DNA from: Watersipora subatra
Lineage: Eukaryota; Bryozoa; Gymnolaemata; Cheilostomatida; Watersiporidae
Assembly: GCF_963576615.1 (NCBI RefSeq)
Contig: NC_088712.1
Location: 33,427,155-33,491,154 of the forward strand
Reading direction: 5' to 3'
Length of the DNA: 64,000 nucleotides
A model generated the notes under the pieces. The model saw nothing but the letters and a program-made list of their open reading frames with translations, searched no databases and was not told the DNA's origin. The translations under genes and the position numbers were made by a program. Shown piece after piece: positions 34,614-45,046 of the stretch (its first letter is position 1; each line of letters starts with the position of its first letter).

Positions 34614-35140
34614 TTACAATAACAAATACTTCAATAATTCACTCTTCTGAACTTGTTTGCCAAACATTGAGATTTGACCTTCTAATAGACCACATTTATG
34701 GAGTCTTTGACGAAAAAGGCATTTTAATAGTTGAACTTTGTTTACAAGAAATCTAATCAGTGGTATTTATTGCCTGAGGTTACTGAGTGAATCTATGACA
34801 AGGACATGTGTGCACCTGCATTTGTGCTAAGAGACTTGCAAAATATCGTGTGGAGGGTATTATTTGGTCAAAATTAAAAATAGACGACTGCTTGGAATAA
34901 GATAAAATATCAACTTCTCTGCTATTGATTGAAAATGCAAAATGCAATTTTAAAAAATATTAGGAAAATTTGAATCAAGATTGTATTTTATGTAAATATT
35001 TTTAAATAAAATCATAAAGATTGTTTGCAGCTTAACAATAATTGTAACTACAAAAACTCTATGGTGCGTACTTACCATTATCAGAGAAGTACAGTCCTTT
35101 TCTTCTCTCAACTTGCTGCTTTCAGAACTTGCTGCCATCA

Positions 35141-35395
35141 ACACGCACACACACACATAGATACACACACAGCACACACACCGCACGCATGCATGCACAC
35201 ACACAGGCACACACATGCACGCACACCCACACACACAAACACTTGTGCGTATGCACACACACAACACACCGCACGCACCACACGAACATACACGCGCATA
35301 CCCACACCGCACGCACCACACACCACAAACACGCACACAAAACACACACACCATACGCACATTACACCACAGACACACAACACACGTACGCGGAT
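35141..35395. repeat. Second CA-rich microsatellite
   Basis: CACACA/CACGCA tract directly beyond the end of composite copy C. Open frames on both strands here are low-complexity Thr/His or Val/Cys translations. Confidence 0.9.
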
Positions 35396-35920
35396 GACAA
35401 AAAATAGACACTTAGTTATATATAGAATAAAATGTTGATCATTTGGTAAATACAGCAAAAATAGGATAACTCCTAAATTTACTATGGAGGTCTCCTGGGG
35501 CTTAAAAAGATGCAAAGTGGTTGATGAATTAAAAACTAAGTATTTTATGCATGTTTTGCACTTTAAACTTCAGGTGGGAAACATGATATTTTTAGTGCGG
35601 TGTTTAGAGATTAAAATACTTTACTCATTCTGTTTCGTTTGTAATTTAAATCATAAAAATCAGAATCGAAATTTATTTAAAAGCTACACATTGCTAAAGT
35701 CTAATTAGAGCTAAAGAATGGGCACCTTTAAATTAAAACGAGTCAAGGACTTCATTGAGACACATGTAGCTTACATGCCATGTAGCTTACATGGCAGTAT
35801 CTCGCATGTTCATTGAACCCTATGCTAACACCCAATGGTTAATATTCATCAGTTTCAGTATTTCAAGTGCTCCAATACCAGGGCAGCTATTCTCGTCATA
35901 CTTTTTAACCAATGAGCAAC
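35396..35920. other. Intergenic, nothing recognised
   Basis: AT-rich; only a small local duplication (ACATGCCATGTAGCTTACAT, about 35770-35795) stands out. Confidence 0.5.
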
Positions 35921-36138
35921 CAAGCAAGCATGATATGTAATATAAATACACGCCTAGCATGTAGCAAGCATGATATGTAATATAAATACACGCCTAGCAT
36001 GTAGCAAGCATGATATGTAATATAAATACACGCCTAGCATGTAGCAAGCATGATATGTAATATAAATACACATGCCTAGCATGTAGCAAGCATGATATGT
36101 AATATAAACACATGCCTAGCATGTAGTGAGCATGATAT
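35921..36138. repeat. 40-bp minisatellite
   Basis: About five copies of a unit with AGCATGATATGTAATATAAA followed by TACACGCCTAGCATGTAGC; the last two have small indels. Confidence 0.95.
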
Positions 36139-36395
36139 GTAATTTATTACAAATCTTGAAAAACCTGTGATATTTCTTTAACAAAAGCAAAACTAGCACA
36201 TTTGTTAAAACAAGTGCATATATATGTATAAAACTATTTAAAAACTGAATTATGTGTAAAACATAGTAAGCCTAATAAATAATAATGATTTTATTATAAG
36301 TCTATCAGAGACACGCAAACAAAGTATAGGCTTGGATAAGCTCAGACTGAAAGGCAGAGGCAGTGATAAAGACACATATACATGTATATGGTGAA

Positions 36396-36712
36396 TTGTA
36401 CTGTAATGTACTGTATTGTACCGTATTGTATTGTATTGTATGGTACTGTATTGTACTGTATTGTATTGTGCTGTAATGTACTGTAATGTATTGTATTGTA
36501 CTGTAATGTACTGTATTGTATTGTACTGTATTGTACTGTAATGTACTGTATTGTACTGTATTGTATTGTACTGTATTGTATTGTACTGTATTGTACTGTA
36601 TTGTACTGTATTGTACTGTATTGTATTGTACTGTATTGTACTGTAATGTAATGTACTGTATTGTACTGTATTGTACTGTATTGTATTGTACTGTACTGTA
36701 TTGTATTGTATG
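36396..36712. repeat. 5/10-bp simple repeat (ACTGTATTGT)
   Basis: Tandem TACTG/TATTG pentamers in irregular mixture over about 315 bp. Both strands carry Tyr/Cys/Val or Asn/Thr/Gln low-complexity frames that are not genes. Confidence 0.95.
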
Positions 36713-36784
36713 GTGTACTACATTCTAACTTAGATAAGGCAAACTTTAAACAATCTATTTGTTCATTTTTAGTTTTATACTTTT

Positions 36785-37535
36785 TCATTACGTTTTAACA
36801 GGGTGTTACCAAGTAGAGCCAAACTTATTTAACATTTTTCATTACGTTATAACAGGGTGTTACCAAGTAGAGCCAGACTTATTTAACATTTTCATTACGT
36901 TTTAACCGGGTGTTCTCAAGTAGAGTCAAACCTATTTAACATTTTTCATTACGTTCTAACAGGGTGTTACCAAGTAGAGTCAAACTCAGTTAACATTTTT
37001 CATTACGTTTTAACAGGGTGTTACCAAGTAGAGTCAAACCTATTTAACATTTTTCATTACGTTCTAACAGGGTGTTACCAAGTAGAGTCAAACTCAGTTA
37101 ACATTTTTCATTACGTCTTAACAGGGTGTTCTCAAGTAGAGTCAAACCTATTTAACATTTTTCATTACGTTCTAACAGGGTGTTACCAAATAGAGTCAAA
37201 CTTAGTTAACATTTTTCATTACGTTTTAACAGGGTGTTCTCAAGTAGAGTCAAACCTAGTTAACATTTTTCATTACGTTTTAACAGGGTGTTACCAAGTA
37301 GAGTCAAACTTATTTAACATTTTTCATTACGTTTTAACAGGGTGTTACCAAGTAGAGTCAAACTTATCTAACATTTTTCATTACGTTTTAACAGGGTTTT
37401 ACCAAGTAGAGTCAGACTTATTTAACATTTTTCATTACGTTTTAACAGGGTGTTACCAAGTAGAGTCAAACTTATTTAACAATTTTCATTATGTTTTAAC
37501 AGGGTGTTACCAAGTAGAGTCAAACTTATTTTTAA
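36785..37535. repeat. 54-bp minisatellite
   Basis: About 14 copies of a unit containing TTTTTCATTACGTTTTAACA, GGGTGTTACCAAGTAGAG and TCAAACTTATTTAACA, with shared variants (TTCTCAAGTAG, CTCAGTTAAC) recurring at intervals. Confidence 0.95.
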
Positions 37536-38317
37536 AATATTTTAACATAATAATGGATGCAAGTGGAATCAGAGGTTTGATGAAATTTGACATCATATGC
37601 TACAATGTGTTTTATAAGAAAATGTTTTACTGTATTTACATCTAAATATTTATGTTTCCTTTATCATTGCCAAATCACCTCATCAATATCTTGCTTAGTA
37701 ATGCTTTTCCAGCTCTTGCCAGTCAGGGCTCGTCACCTCTTCCCAGTCAGGGCTCGTCAGCTGTTTTACAGTTTATTTTTGGTCTGTCAGCACTCCATCA
37801 TTTAAATTCAATCTCATAATGTCTGTAAATATTAAATTAATTTTTTGATTTCATTCGCAATTTAAATGATTTTTGTGCAAGAAAATTGAAGCAGTTTGCT
37901 CAGTTAATAGAAGTAATTTTTTATTCAGTTCTGTTAAGTCTTTGTATTTAGTGATAAAACACGAAAACTGTTTGGCATTCTTTAAAATTGGCACTTTTTA
38001 AACAAACTTAATAAATGTCAAAAATAGTTTCTTACGTAAAAGCATGTCATAGGATGAATGCTAGCAGAGACTGCGCTGCCAATTTCCATATTAATAGCTA
38101 ATTTGATCATGACATATGTAAGATGTAAGATGTTGTTCCTTAAAGAGTTGTGGAGTTTTAAAGTTTTAATATTTTACTTTCATCTTTTGGCTAGAGTTCA
38201 TTTTTCTAGCCCAATTCACGGTGCAGAACTGAAATTTCACACTGGAAATGGTTTTGGATGAGTTTATTCACTCGATATATTATATATATGAGATGCATAT
38301 ACATATATATGCTCTGT
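37536..38317. other. Upstream region of the TSP1 gene, nothing recognised
   Basis: AT-rich; a short direct repeat of about 20 bp (CCAGTCAGGGCTCGTCA) occurs at 37718 and 37743. No exon is supported. Confidence 0.4.
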
Positions 38318-38344
38318 TGAGAGAGAGGGGGGCGAGAGAGAGGG

Positions 38345-38384
<40 letters not shown>

Positions 38385-39140
38385 GAGGGAGAGAGAGGGA
38401 TAGAGAGGGAGAGAGAGAAGAGAGAGGAAAGAGAGGAGAGAGAGAGAGAGATGCAATACATGTGTATGCTCTATTGAGAGAGAGGGAGAGAGGGAGAGAG
38501 GGAGAGAGGGAGAGAGGGAGAGAGGGAGAGAGGGAGAGAGGGAGAGAGGGAGAGAGGGAGAGAGGGAGAGAGGGAGAGAGGGAGAGAGGGAGAGAGGGAG
38601 AGAGGGAGAGAGGGAGAGAGGGAGAGAGGGAGAGAGGGAGAGAGGGAGAGAGGGAGAGAGGGAGAGAGGGAAAGAGGCAGAGAGGCAGAGAGGGAGAGAG
38701 GGAGAGAGGGAGAGAGGGAGAGAGGGAAAGAGGGAAAGAGGCAGAGAGGGAGAGAGACGGGGAGAGAGGGAGAGAGACGGAGAGAGGGAGAGAGACGGAG
38801 AGAGACGGAGAGAGAGGGAGAGAGACGGAGAGAGAGGGAGAGAGACGGAGAGAGACGGAGAGAGAGGGAGAGAGACGGAGAGAGACGGAGAGAGACGGAG
38901 AGAGACGGAGAGAGACGGAGAGAGGGAGAGAGGGAGAGAGAGGGAGAGAGAGGGAGAGAGACGGAGAGAGGGGGAGAGAGACGGAGAGAGGGGGAGAGAG
39001 GGAGAGAGAGGGAGAGAGGGAGAGAGAGGGAGAGAGAGGGAGAGAGAGGGAGAGAGAGGGAGAGAGAGGGAGAGAGAGGGAGAGAGAGGGAGAGAGAGGG
39101 AGAGAGAGGGAGAGAGAGGGAGAGAGAGACGGAGAGAGAG
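38318..39140. repeat. Polypurine (GAGAGAGGGA)n tract upstream of the TSP1 gene
   Basis: About 820 bp of nearly pure purine on the + strand, made of GAGAGGGA, GAGAGAGGGA and GAGACGGA units. It is interrupted once at 38450-38470 by GATGCAATACATGTGTATGC, a sequence partly repeated at the far end (39137). Long Arg/Glu frames on + and Ser/Leu/Pro frames on - are repeat translations. It lies about 170 bp upstream of a TATA box. Confidence 0.97.
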
Positions 39141-39312
39141 ATGCAATACATGCACATGTTGTTGATCGCATCCTGTTGCGACCGTTCATCTTCCTTTATT
39201 CACAGACTCCTGAATTAATGTGCCTATTACCATATAACTTGACGGATAAACCAACAAGGTTCCACATGAATTCCTTGATGTTTCTCTTGCGTGAATAATG
39301 GTGAGCACGAGG

Positions 39313-39320
39313 TATAAAAG
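39313..39320 (+). promoter_or_regulatory. TATA box of the TSP1-heptapeptide gene
   Basis: TATAAAAG 59 bp upstream of the predicted ATG. A start site about 30 bp downstream (near 39345) would leave a 5' UTR of roughly 35 bases. Confidence 0.7.
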
Positions 39321-39378
39321 CAGGCTCCAAGGCAGCAGTTAGTAAGTGTTACCTGCTCTGCAAACACAAGATATCATC

Positions 39379-39382
39379 ATGG
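39379..39382 (+). CDS. TSP1 gene coding exon 1 (ATGG only)
   Basis: The coding part is just ATG plus one G before the GTAAGG donor. The TATA box and short leader fit this start. The next exon continues GT AGC AAA..., completing a Gly codon and a signal peptide. Confidence 0.75.
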
Positions 39383-42300
39383 GTAAGGAATTCTAATAGT
39401 TGCTAGTCATACTTCATTTTACTTGAAAATATAAGCAAATGATATAATACATGGTTTGTTTTATCATTTTCTTATCTGTTGCATGGATTTGCCTTTACAG
39501 TAGTATTCTCTGTGCAAAATAAACTATTTCATCATTTGTTGTAACAGAGGCCTACTGAAAGCCCTTTGTCTGGCTCTACATCGACATGCTACTGTAGAAA
39601 TGAGTAGTTTCGGTCGATGAATACACTCCTAATGATGACAGACTTCTCTGGTTGATTTCTGAACTGATTCTGAATGTATCACTAAGCTTTCATACGCTTG
39701 TTTTAGGTAGCAAAGTATGCGCAGCACTGGTCTTTGTCATGGCTCTAGGTGAGTCTATATCTACAAATATTTCACTGAAGCCCTTTTGTCTTATTCTATA
39801 GCATAAACATGGCGTGTGAATAGTGCTGATGCATGCTGTTCATCTGTATCTACATGTATATAACTTTTCATTATGACTGTCTGTCTGATCATCAAGGATA
39901 TCTTTATATTTTAATAGATGTGTAAAAACTCATTTAAGCATTTAAACCAAAATTCATTAAAAAAAGGTGTGCATTGAATTGTTATGCCTAAACAATGTAA
40001 ATTGTTTTATTTAATCATTTGTGTTAGCTTGTTATGTCATTATAACTTGTTATGCTAGTGTTAGCTAGCATAACAAGCTATAATAGCATAAAAAGGTAAA
40101 AAGTTATAACATAAGCATTAGCTAACATAAAATATATTCTTTTCTTACAGTTGCCATGACACTTGGGCATCAACCATCTTATCAACCTTCTCATCAACAT
40201 ACGCCCCACTCCTATGGTAAGACCTTGCTCTTGCATATATTCATTTATTTAAAATATTTATCTATCATTATATTTATTTTCAATCACTTTATTGGCAATA
40301 AGTTAGTTTAAAAAAGAAATGTTTTGCAAAATATGTCATACAAGAACCATAAAACAGGGCAAACGCAACTCAATAAAATAAAATAAATGGTTTATAAACA
40401 TTATTTTAACCCTTTTGCATGAATCTACATCCTTTTTGTCTTTTTACCAGTCTACCCGTAGGAGATATAATCACATCAGATCCCATAATAAGTAGATGCT
40501 GTACACAACTTGCTGGAACACATCTTACATAGCTAGCAGTACACTATAGTATAGCTGGTACACATCTTACATAGCTAGCAGTACACTAAAGTATAGCTGC
40601 TACACCTCTTACATAGCTAGCAGTACACTATATTACAGCTGGTACACATCTTACATGGCTAGCAGTACACTATAGTATAGCTGGTACACATCTTACATAG
40701 CTAGCAGTACACTATATTATAGCTGGTACACATCTTACATGGCTAGCAGTACACTATAGTATAGCTGCTACACATCTTACATAGCTAGCAGTACACTATA
40801 TTATAGCTGGTACACACCTTACATAGCTAGTAGTACACTATAGTAAAGCCGGTACACATCCTACTGGAAGATCACGTAAATAATGTTTGCATTGTATAAA
40901 CAACTACATATACTTACATGTATATCTTACTTATAGGTACATGTACCTATAAGTAAGATGAACAACATCTAAACGCCTAAAAGGTAGGAACAATGAGGAT
41001 CATGTAGAGATGGTGAAATGGAGAGACCTACATAGTTACATAGTACATACTTGCTAAACTGTCTTTAGCAGGTCAAACGCTATATTACAGCTGGTACACA
41101 TCTTACATGGCTAGCAGTACACTAGAGTATAACCGGTACACTTCTTACATAGCTAGCAGTACACTATAGTTTAGCTAGTACACATCTTACATAGCTAGCA
41201 GTATACTAAAGCATAACCGGTACACTTCTTACATAGCTAGCAGTACACTATAGTATAGGTCAATGACTTCAGTAAAGTTATAGTGACTTCCTAATGATTA
41301 TGCATCTATTTAAGCTTTTATGTATTAGCATATTTAGAGTAGACTTGTCCACAATCAATATGGGAATGAAACAGCTGAGAACACCTCAGTTGGGGCTTAT
41401 CCTCTAGAAATAATGGTGATATTAAAAGCATCTGAGCTTGAAAGATTTTCAGAATAGTTTTAAAAACAGATCTATTAAATCACTATATGTTCTTCTAGCA
41501 AAATAATGTTTAGTATTACTAAAACAATTAAACTAAATCGTAGAACTAGTTTGTTGTCATGCCAATTTAAAAGTCTTTGAACATTTCGTTAATGCCTAGA
41601 TATTTATCTGACTGCTATAACTATTATAGATAGTGAATACCTGCTAGAATGTGTCTTGTTCTGCTGCCTGTAGTGGTCAAATACTGGTCTCAATGGGGGA
41701 GCTACGGAGCTTGTTCAGTAACTTGTGGATGGGGAGAGCAGCACAGGTACAGAACGTGCCTATCTAAAACTCGATATGGATATGGGAACCCTGTCTATTC
41801 TTGCTCTGGACCAAGCTACAGCAGACGAAGATGCCATGTTGGGAACCCTAGTAAGCAAACTTATTCATTATAATATACATGTATTTAAACATAAGTATCG
41901 AAGAAAACAATGTTGGTGCATGAGGGAATGCAATGTCGGGTATGATTCCATGTCTTTGCAAACTGTTTCTCTTTCTTAACAGTTGATGGTGGATGGTCGC
42001 ACTGGTCATCGTGGGCAACTATCCAAGGATATAAAAAAAAGAGAACGAGACAATGTAACTACCCTCCACCAAGCTGTGGTGGAAGATACTGCTACGGATC
42101 CAGCATTGAAAAGAAGACTTCTTTACATTACCCGACACCTTCTCTGCATTACCCGACATCCTCTCCGCATTACCCGACACCTTCTCCGCATTACCCGACA
42201 ACTTCTCCGCATTACCCAACACCGTCTCCGCATTACCCGAAACCTTCTTCGCATTACCCGACACCTTCTCCACATTACCCGACACCTTCTCCGCATTACC

Positions 42301-42467
42301 CGACACCTTCTCCACATTACCCGACACCTTCTCCGCATTACCCGACACCTTCTCCACATTACCCGACACCTTCTCCACACTACCCGACACCTTCTCCGCA
42401 TTACCCGACACCTTCTCCACATTACCCGACACCTTCTCCGCATTACCCGACACCTTCTCCATATTAA
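39379..42467 (+). CDS. Secreted TSP1-domain protein with HYPTPSP heptapeptide tail, 257 aa
   Basis: Coding exons 39379-39382, 39707-39748, 40151-40216, 41674-41850 and 41983-42467 join in frame to 257 residues plus TAA. Every intron is in phase 1, as in shuffled extracellular modules. Residues 1-21 ([21 protein letters not shown]) form a signal peptide. Residues 22-37 are His/Gln/Pro/Ser/Tyr-rich. Residues 42-91 are a TSP1 repeat: [19 protein letters not shown], then RYRTC, with Cys 51, 55, 66, 81 and 91. Residues 101-133 are a degenerate second TSP1 ([21 protein letters not shown]) that lacks the CSVTCG cysteines. Residues 145-256 are 16 heptads, mostly HYPTPSP. I do not recognise the gene. 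A matrix, mucous or adhesive role is inferred from the secretion signal, TSP1 modules and a Tyr/Pro/His-rich tail. Confidence 0.88.
39707..39748 (+). CDS. TSP1 gene coding exon 2 (signal peptide)
   Basis: A 42-bp exon between TTTTAG and GTGAGT, encoding [14 protein letters not shown], the hydrophobic core of the signal peptide. Phase 1 at both ends. Confidence 0.82.
   Translation, partial: VAKYAQHWSLSWL
40046..40077. repeat. Hairpin in intron 2 of the TSP1 gene
   Basis: Perfect 13-nt arms CTTGTTATGCTAG and CTAGCATAACAAG around a 6-nt loop. Confidence 0.8.
40151..40216 (+). CDS. TSP1 gene coding exon 3 (cleavage region, His/Gln/Pro linker)
   Basis: A 66-bp exon, acceptor TTCTTACAG and donor GTAAGA, encoding [20 protein letters not shown] then SY. 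It completes the signal peptide and gives a short linker with a repeated SYQPSHQ-like motif. Confidence 0.82.
40500..41260. repeat. 42-bp minisatellite in intron 3 of the TSP1 gene
   Basis: About 12 copies of a unit with CATCTTACATAGCTAGCAGT and ACACTATAGTATAGCTGGTA, in two blocks separated at about 40860-41075 by sequence that includes a perfect palindrome. Confidence 0.92.
40924..40959. repeat. Perfect 36-bp palindrome
   Basis: ATCTTACTTATAGGTACA and its complement meet without a spacer at TACATGTA, between the two blocks of the 42-bp array. Confidence 0.9.
41674..41850 (+). CDS. TSP1 gene coding exon 4 (thrombospondin type-1 domain)
   Basis: A 177-bp exon, acceptor CTGTAG and donor GTAAGC, encoding one complete TSP1 module. 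The W-W-C-x-x-T-C-G core ([15 protein letters not shown]) is clear. The module carries five cysteines; six is usual. Confidence 0.93.
41983..42467 (+). CDS. TSP1 gene coding exon 5 (degenerate TSP1 and heptad tail)
   Basis: After acceptor TTAACAG the phase-1 frame reads [17 protein letters not shown] and continues through [16 protein letters not shown] into 16 heptads and TAT TAA. A different frame over the same bases is also open (ITRHLL-type) but it is not linked to the upstream exons by phase. Confidence 0.88.
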
Positions 42468-42524
42468 CGGAAGCCTTCTGCACATTAACCGACACCTTCT
42501 CCACATTACCCGACACCTCCACAG
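42126..42524 (+). repeat. 21-bp coding minisatellite (heptapeptide array)
   Basis: Sixteen in-frame units of CATTACCCGACACCTTCTCC plus G/A before the stop, then three more units after it. Units 7-16 largely alternate CCG and CCA as the last codon, a 42-bp higher-order pattern. Units 1-6 are the most diverged. Confidence 0.97.
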
Positions 42525-42892
42525 TAACCAGCACCTCACCGAGTCACCTGTCCTCTTATCATTGTGATTGGGTATAAAAAAGGCATAATCGTTATGGCAG
42601 CAACTAATATTGAGCGATGTTGGAAAGCTACGTAACATCAACAAAATGTTGATGATTTACTTATGACTTCCTATACGCAAGCTTGAGATAAATACCACTG
42701 ATTCTTGATCAGCAGCAGCGTTGCTGCCGGTAATTAATGATAGCGCTAATGACCTCTCATTATATGTTGACTCTTATTTTGTGTTGTTTTTACTGGTCGT
42801 TGTTTCTAAATTACTTGGTTGTCTGTTTGAAGTTGAGTTGTTTTTATTGAGTTGAGTTTACATGTCTTGCTCTTTACACTCATGCTTTGACA

Positions 42893-42898
42893 AATAAA
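42893..42898 (+). other. Candidate polyadenylation signal of the TSP1 gene
   Basis: AATAAA about 425 bp after the stop codon. Confidence 0.6.
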
Positions 42899-44000
42899 AT
42901 GCATTTGAAGTGTCTGAATCGCGATTCCCAATTACATGCTTGAGTATTAACCTACCTACTGAAGGCAAACTCATGTGCCTAAATTTATAAAAAAGTTTTA
43001 TCCAAGCACTTCAAAAATATCTTCGAATGACTTCTTGTTTCTTGGGTTGACACAAAAAAGGTTCTGATCTGCAATAAGGTTACAGTGTCTTTTTTGGTGT
43101 ATTTTTGACAGCCCTAAGCGAGTAGCAAATATTGTGTATGAATAGCTACTGAAATTTATGACCCATCACGCTGATGACTTCTCCAATAATATGAGCATAT
43201 TTTAAGGGTGTCATAGCGGGAACCTAAGTAGGTAAAATGTGACAAATTTAGTTTATCATTTAAAAAGAATGTTAGAGTGCTGTATACTCAATTTTAAGTT
43301 GATAATGACATTTAGATACGCATGTGTATGCGGGGACACTAAGCCGTTTATTAGAAGCTGCCGATTATGGTCTCTCAGCAATAGACAGAAATAGTATTCT
43401 AGTTTTAGCTGTTTTAAGAAGAGATAATTGTTGTTAAAGATATTCATATAAATGGTTTTGTTACCAAAGACAGTAACTTACATAAAAACTTGCTGTTATA
43501 CGTTCATCTTTGCACAACAACTCTTAAGTTCAACTTTAAGGGCATTACTAGGAGGATTGTCTGTTTTGCCAAAATAACTAAGTATTGTGTTTAAGTATGT
43601 GGGTTAGAAATGCTAAATAGCAGAGCATAACTTGAAATATTAAAATGCGAGCAATGATTAACGGAAAACTTGAAGATATGGCATAATTTTTGAGTTTATA
43701 CAATTGTATATGTTTTGATAAACATCAACGATGTGATATGACAGTACACAGGACTAATGTATCTATTTCAAAGACTCCTGTCACGGGAGAGTTTTTATAT
43801 CTATGGATTGGAATGACCAACTCCGCTACAGCTGAGCTAGATAGAAGCCAAGTCTATGTCCTTGAAACAACAGATGTAGCATCTATGGGTTATTCACATT
43901 TAAAAGAAGCAAATACATCAGATGTAACACTTTAATCTCTCATGTTGTTTTAATTAAATGTACTGTGTGTTTATCCCATCTTATACAGGTTCAAATTATC
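42899..44000. other. Intergenic, nothing convincing
   Basis: AT-rich. A frame at about 43690-43935 reads without stops (TVHRTNVSISKTPVTGEF...) but has no ATG at its start, no flanking splice support that I could follow and no recognisable domain. Confidence 0.4.
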
Positions 44001-44965
44001 CCACAACCAAACGAGCGGAGCGAATGTTTGAGAGTTTTATGATAATTGCATGTGCACACAACTCACGAAAATTATTCATCCGCAAACCCTTGTACTGAAA
44101 TCTCATCAACAAATTTAATCATTTTTGTGTAGAGTCGTTTAAGTATAATAACAATACAAAACACATAAAAACATATTTAATATGTTACCAAGTCTTTGAA
44201 AATTGTCGACATATTCTTAAACCTTACCCATCTGATTGGATTATACACAAATAGACAGATTAATTCGGCTGAAAATTGCTATTAAAACTTGCCAAGCTTT
44301 GCTTTTATCAAAATTAAGACCGGCAAACGAACCGCCGAGCGACAGAGAACAGAACCATTAGGTCGTGCGCATTTCACGAAAGAATAACGTTCACATTTCA
44401 CAAGGCTATAGCATTGGCGAAATGCCGAAGGTTTCTGTAATTAATGTAGAAGTACTGAAATCATTTTTTTTTTGCCGATTTCAAAGTAACTGACATTTTG
44501 GAAACTTTTAAGTACTTTGGTATTCTAACTGATGTCCAAAGCAGTGAAAGTAAAAAAAATGACGATGATATTTTTTTCTAATGATTCTTATGAGATTATT
44601 ACAATATTTAATTATAAGTTTGGATGACTATTGAATTGTTATAGTCACACTAACAACATCGCTGATGGGCAATATGTTACTGTTATTATTTTTTCTAAAT
44701 AGTTTTGTTAAATAGATTTTCTAAAATTTATATAAATATCACAACTTCTTGTTATTGTTAGCTATGACGTTTTGAAATGTAAACAAAATTGTGCATTGGT
44801 TTTCTATTATTACTATATTACTGTTTTAATAATACTGGTTATTCTAATAATATCAGTGCATTTTACTTCTAATATCACATTTCTCCTATTGCAGGGAGAG
44901 AGATATAAACATATAATCATTTCCTTTCATTATTGCTGTTTGTCATGACCAAACACTTTTTTAAA
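44001..44965. repeat. Dispersed repeat, copy 2 (first copy at 9344)
   Basis: Begins ACAACCAAACGAGC and shares GCATGTGCACACAACT, TATAATAACAATACAAAACA and the block ending CTCCTATTGCAGGGAGAGA with 9344-10720, with internal deletions relative to that copy. Confidence 0.65.
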
Positions 44966-45009
44966 TAGATTTTCTAAAAATCTTTTAGAAAATCTATTTA
45001 AAAAAGTGT
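44953..45009. repeat. Perfect 27-nt-arm palindrome
   Basis: ACACTTTTTTAAATAGATTT then TCTAAAA, a 3-nt loop (ATC), and the exact complement ending AAAAAAGTGT. Confidence 0.92.
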
Positions 45010-45016
45010 GTCCTAT

Positions 45017-45046
45017 TTCGGTGTCCTATTTATATAGGACACCGAA
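45017..45046. repeat. Second hairpin, 13-nt arms
   Basis: TTCGGTGTCCTAT, loop TTAT, ATAGGACACCGAA; it begins 8 bases after the preceding palindrome. Confidence 0.9.

Larger units (their letters stand above)
32780..35130 (-). mobile_element. Composite repeat, copy C (inverted)
   Basis: It reads, on the minus strand, the same order as copy B from about 60440 to beyond 63440: start block, conserved frame, GT tract, 50-bp minisatellite, a roughly 370-bp unique block, then the 33-bp-type minisatellite. Together with copy A it makes a large inverted pair. Confidence 0.75.

Noticed and set aside
31342..35438. Val/Cys- and His/Thr-rich frames around the GT/CA tracts
   Set aside because: Low-complexity translations of dinucleotide repeats.
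38206..39298. Long open frames (up to 327 codons) of Ser/Leu/Pro on the minus strand and Arg/Glu on the plus strand
   Set aside because: They are translations of the polypurine tract, open in several frames on both strands, with no domain or splice support.
41983..42567. 194-codon frame reading ITRHLLR repeats, and minus-strand counterparts, over the TSP1 gene tail
   Set aside because: Phase from exon 4 selects a different frame, which continues a TSP1-like module into HYPTPSP repeats.
43690..43935. 81-codon frame between the TSP1 gene and the dispersed repeat
   Set aside because: No ATG at its start, no recognisable domain and no matching splice sites linking it to other exons.
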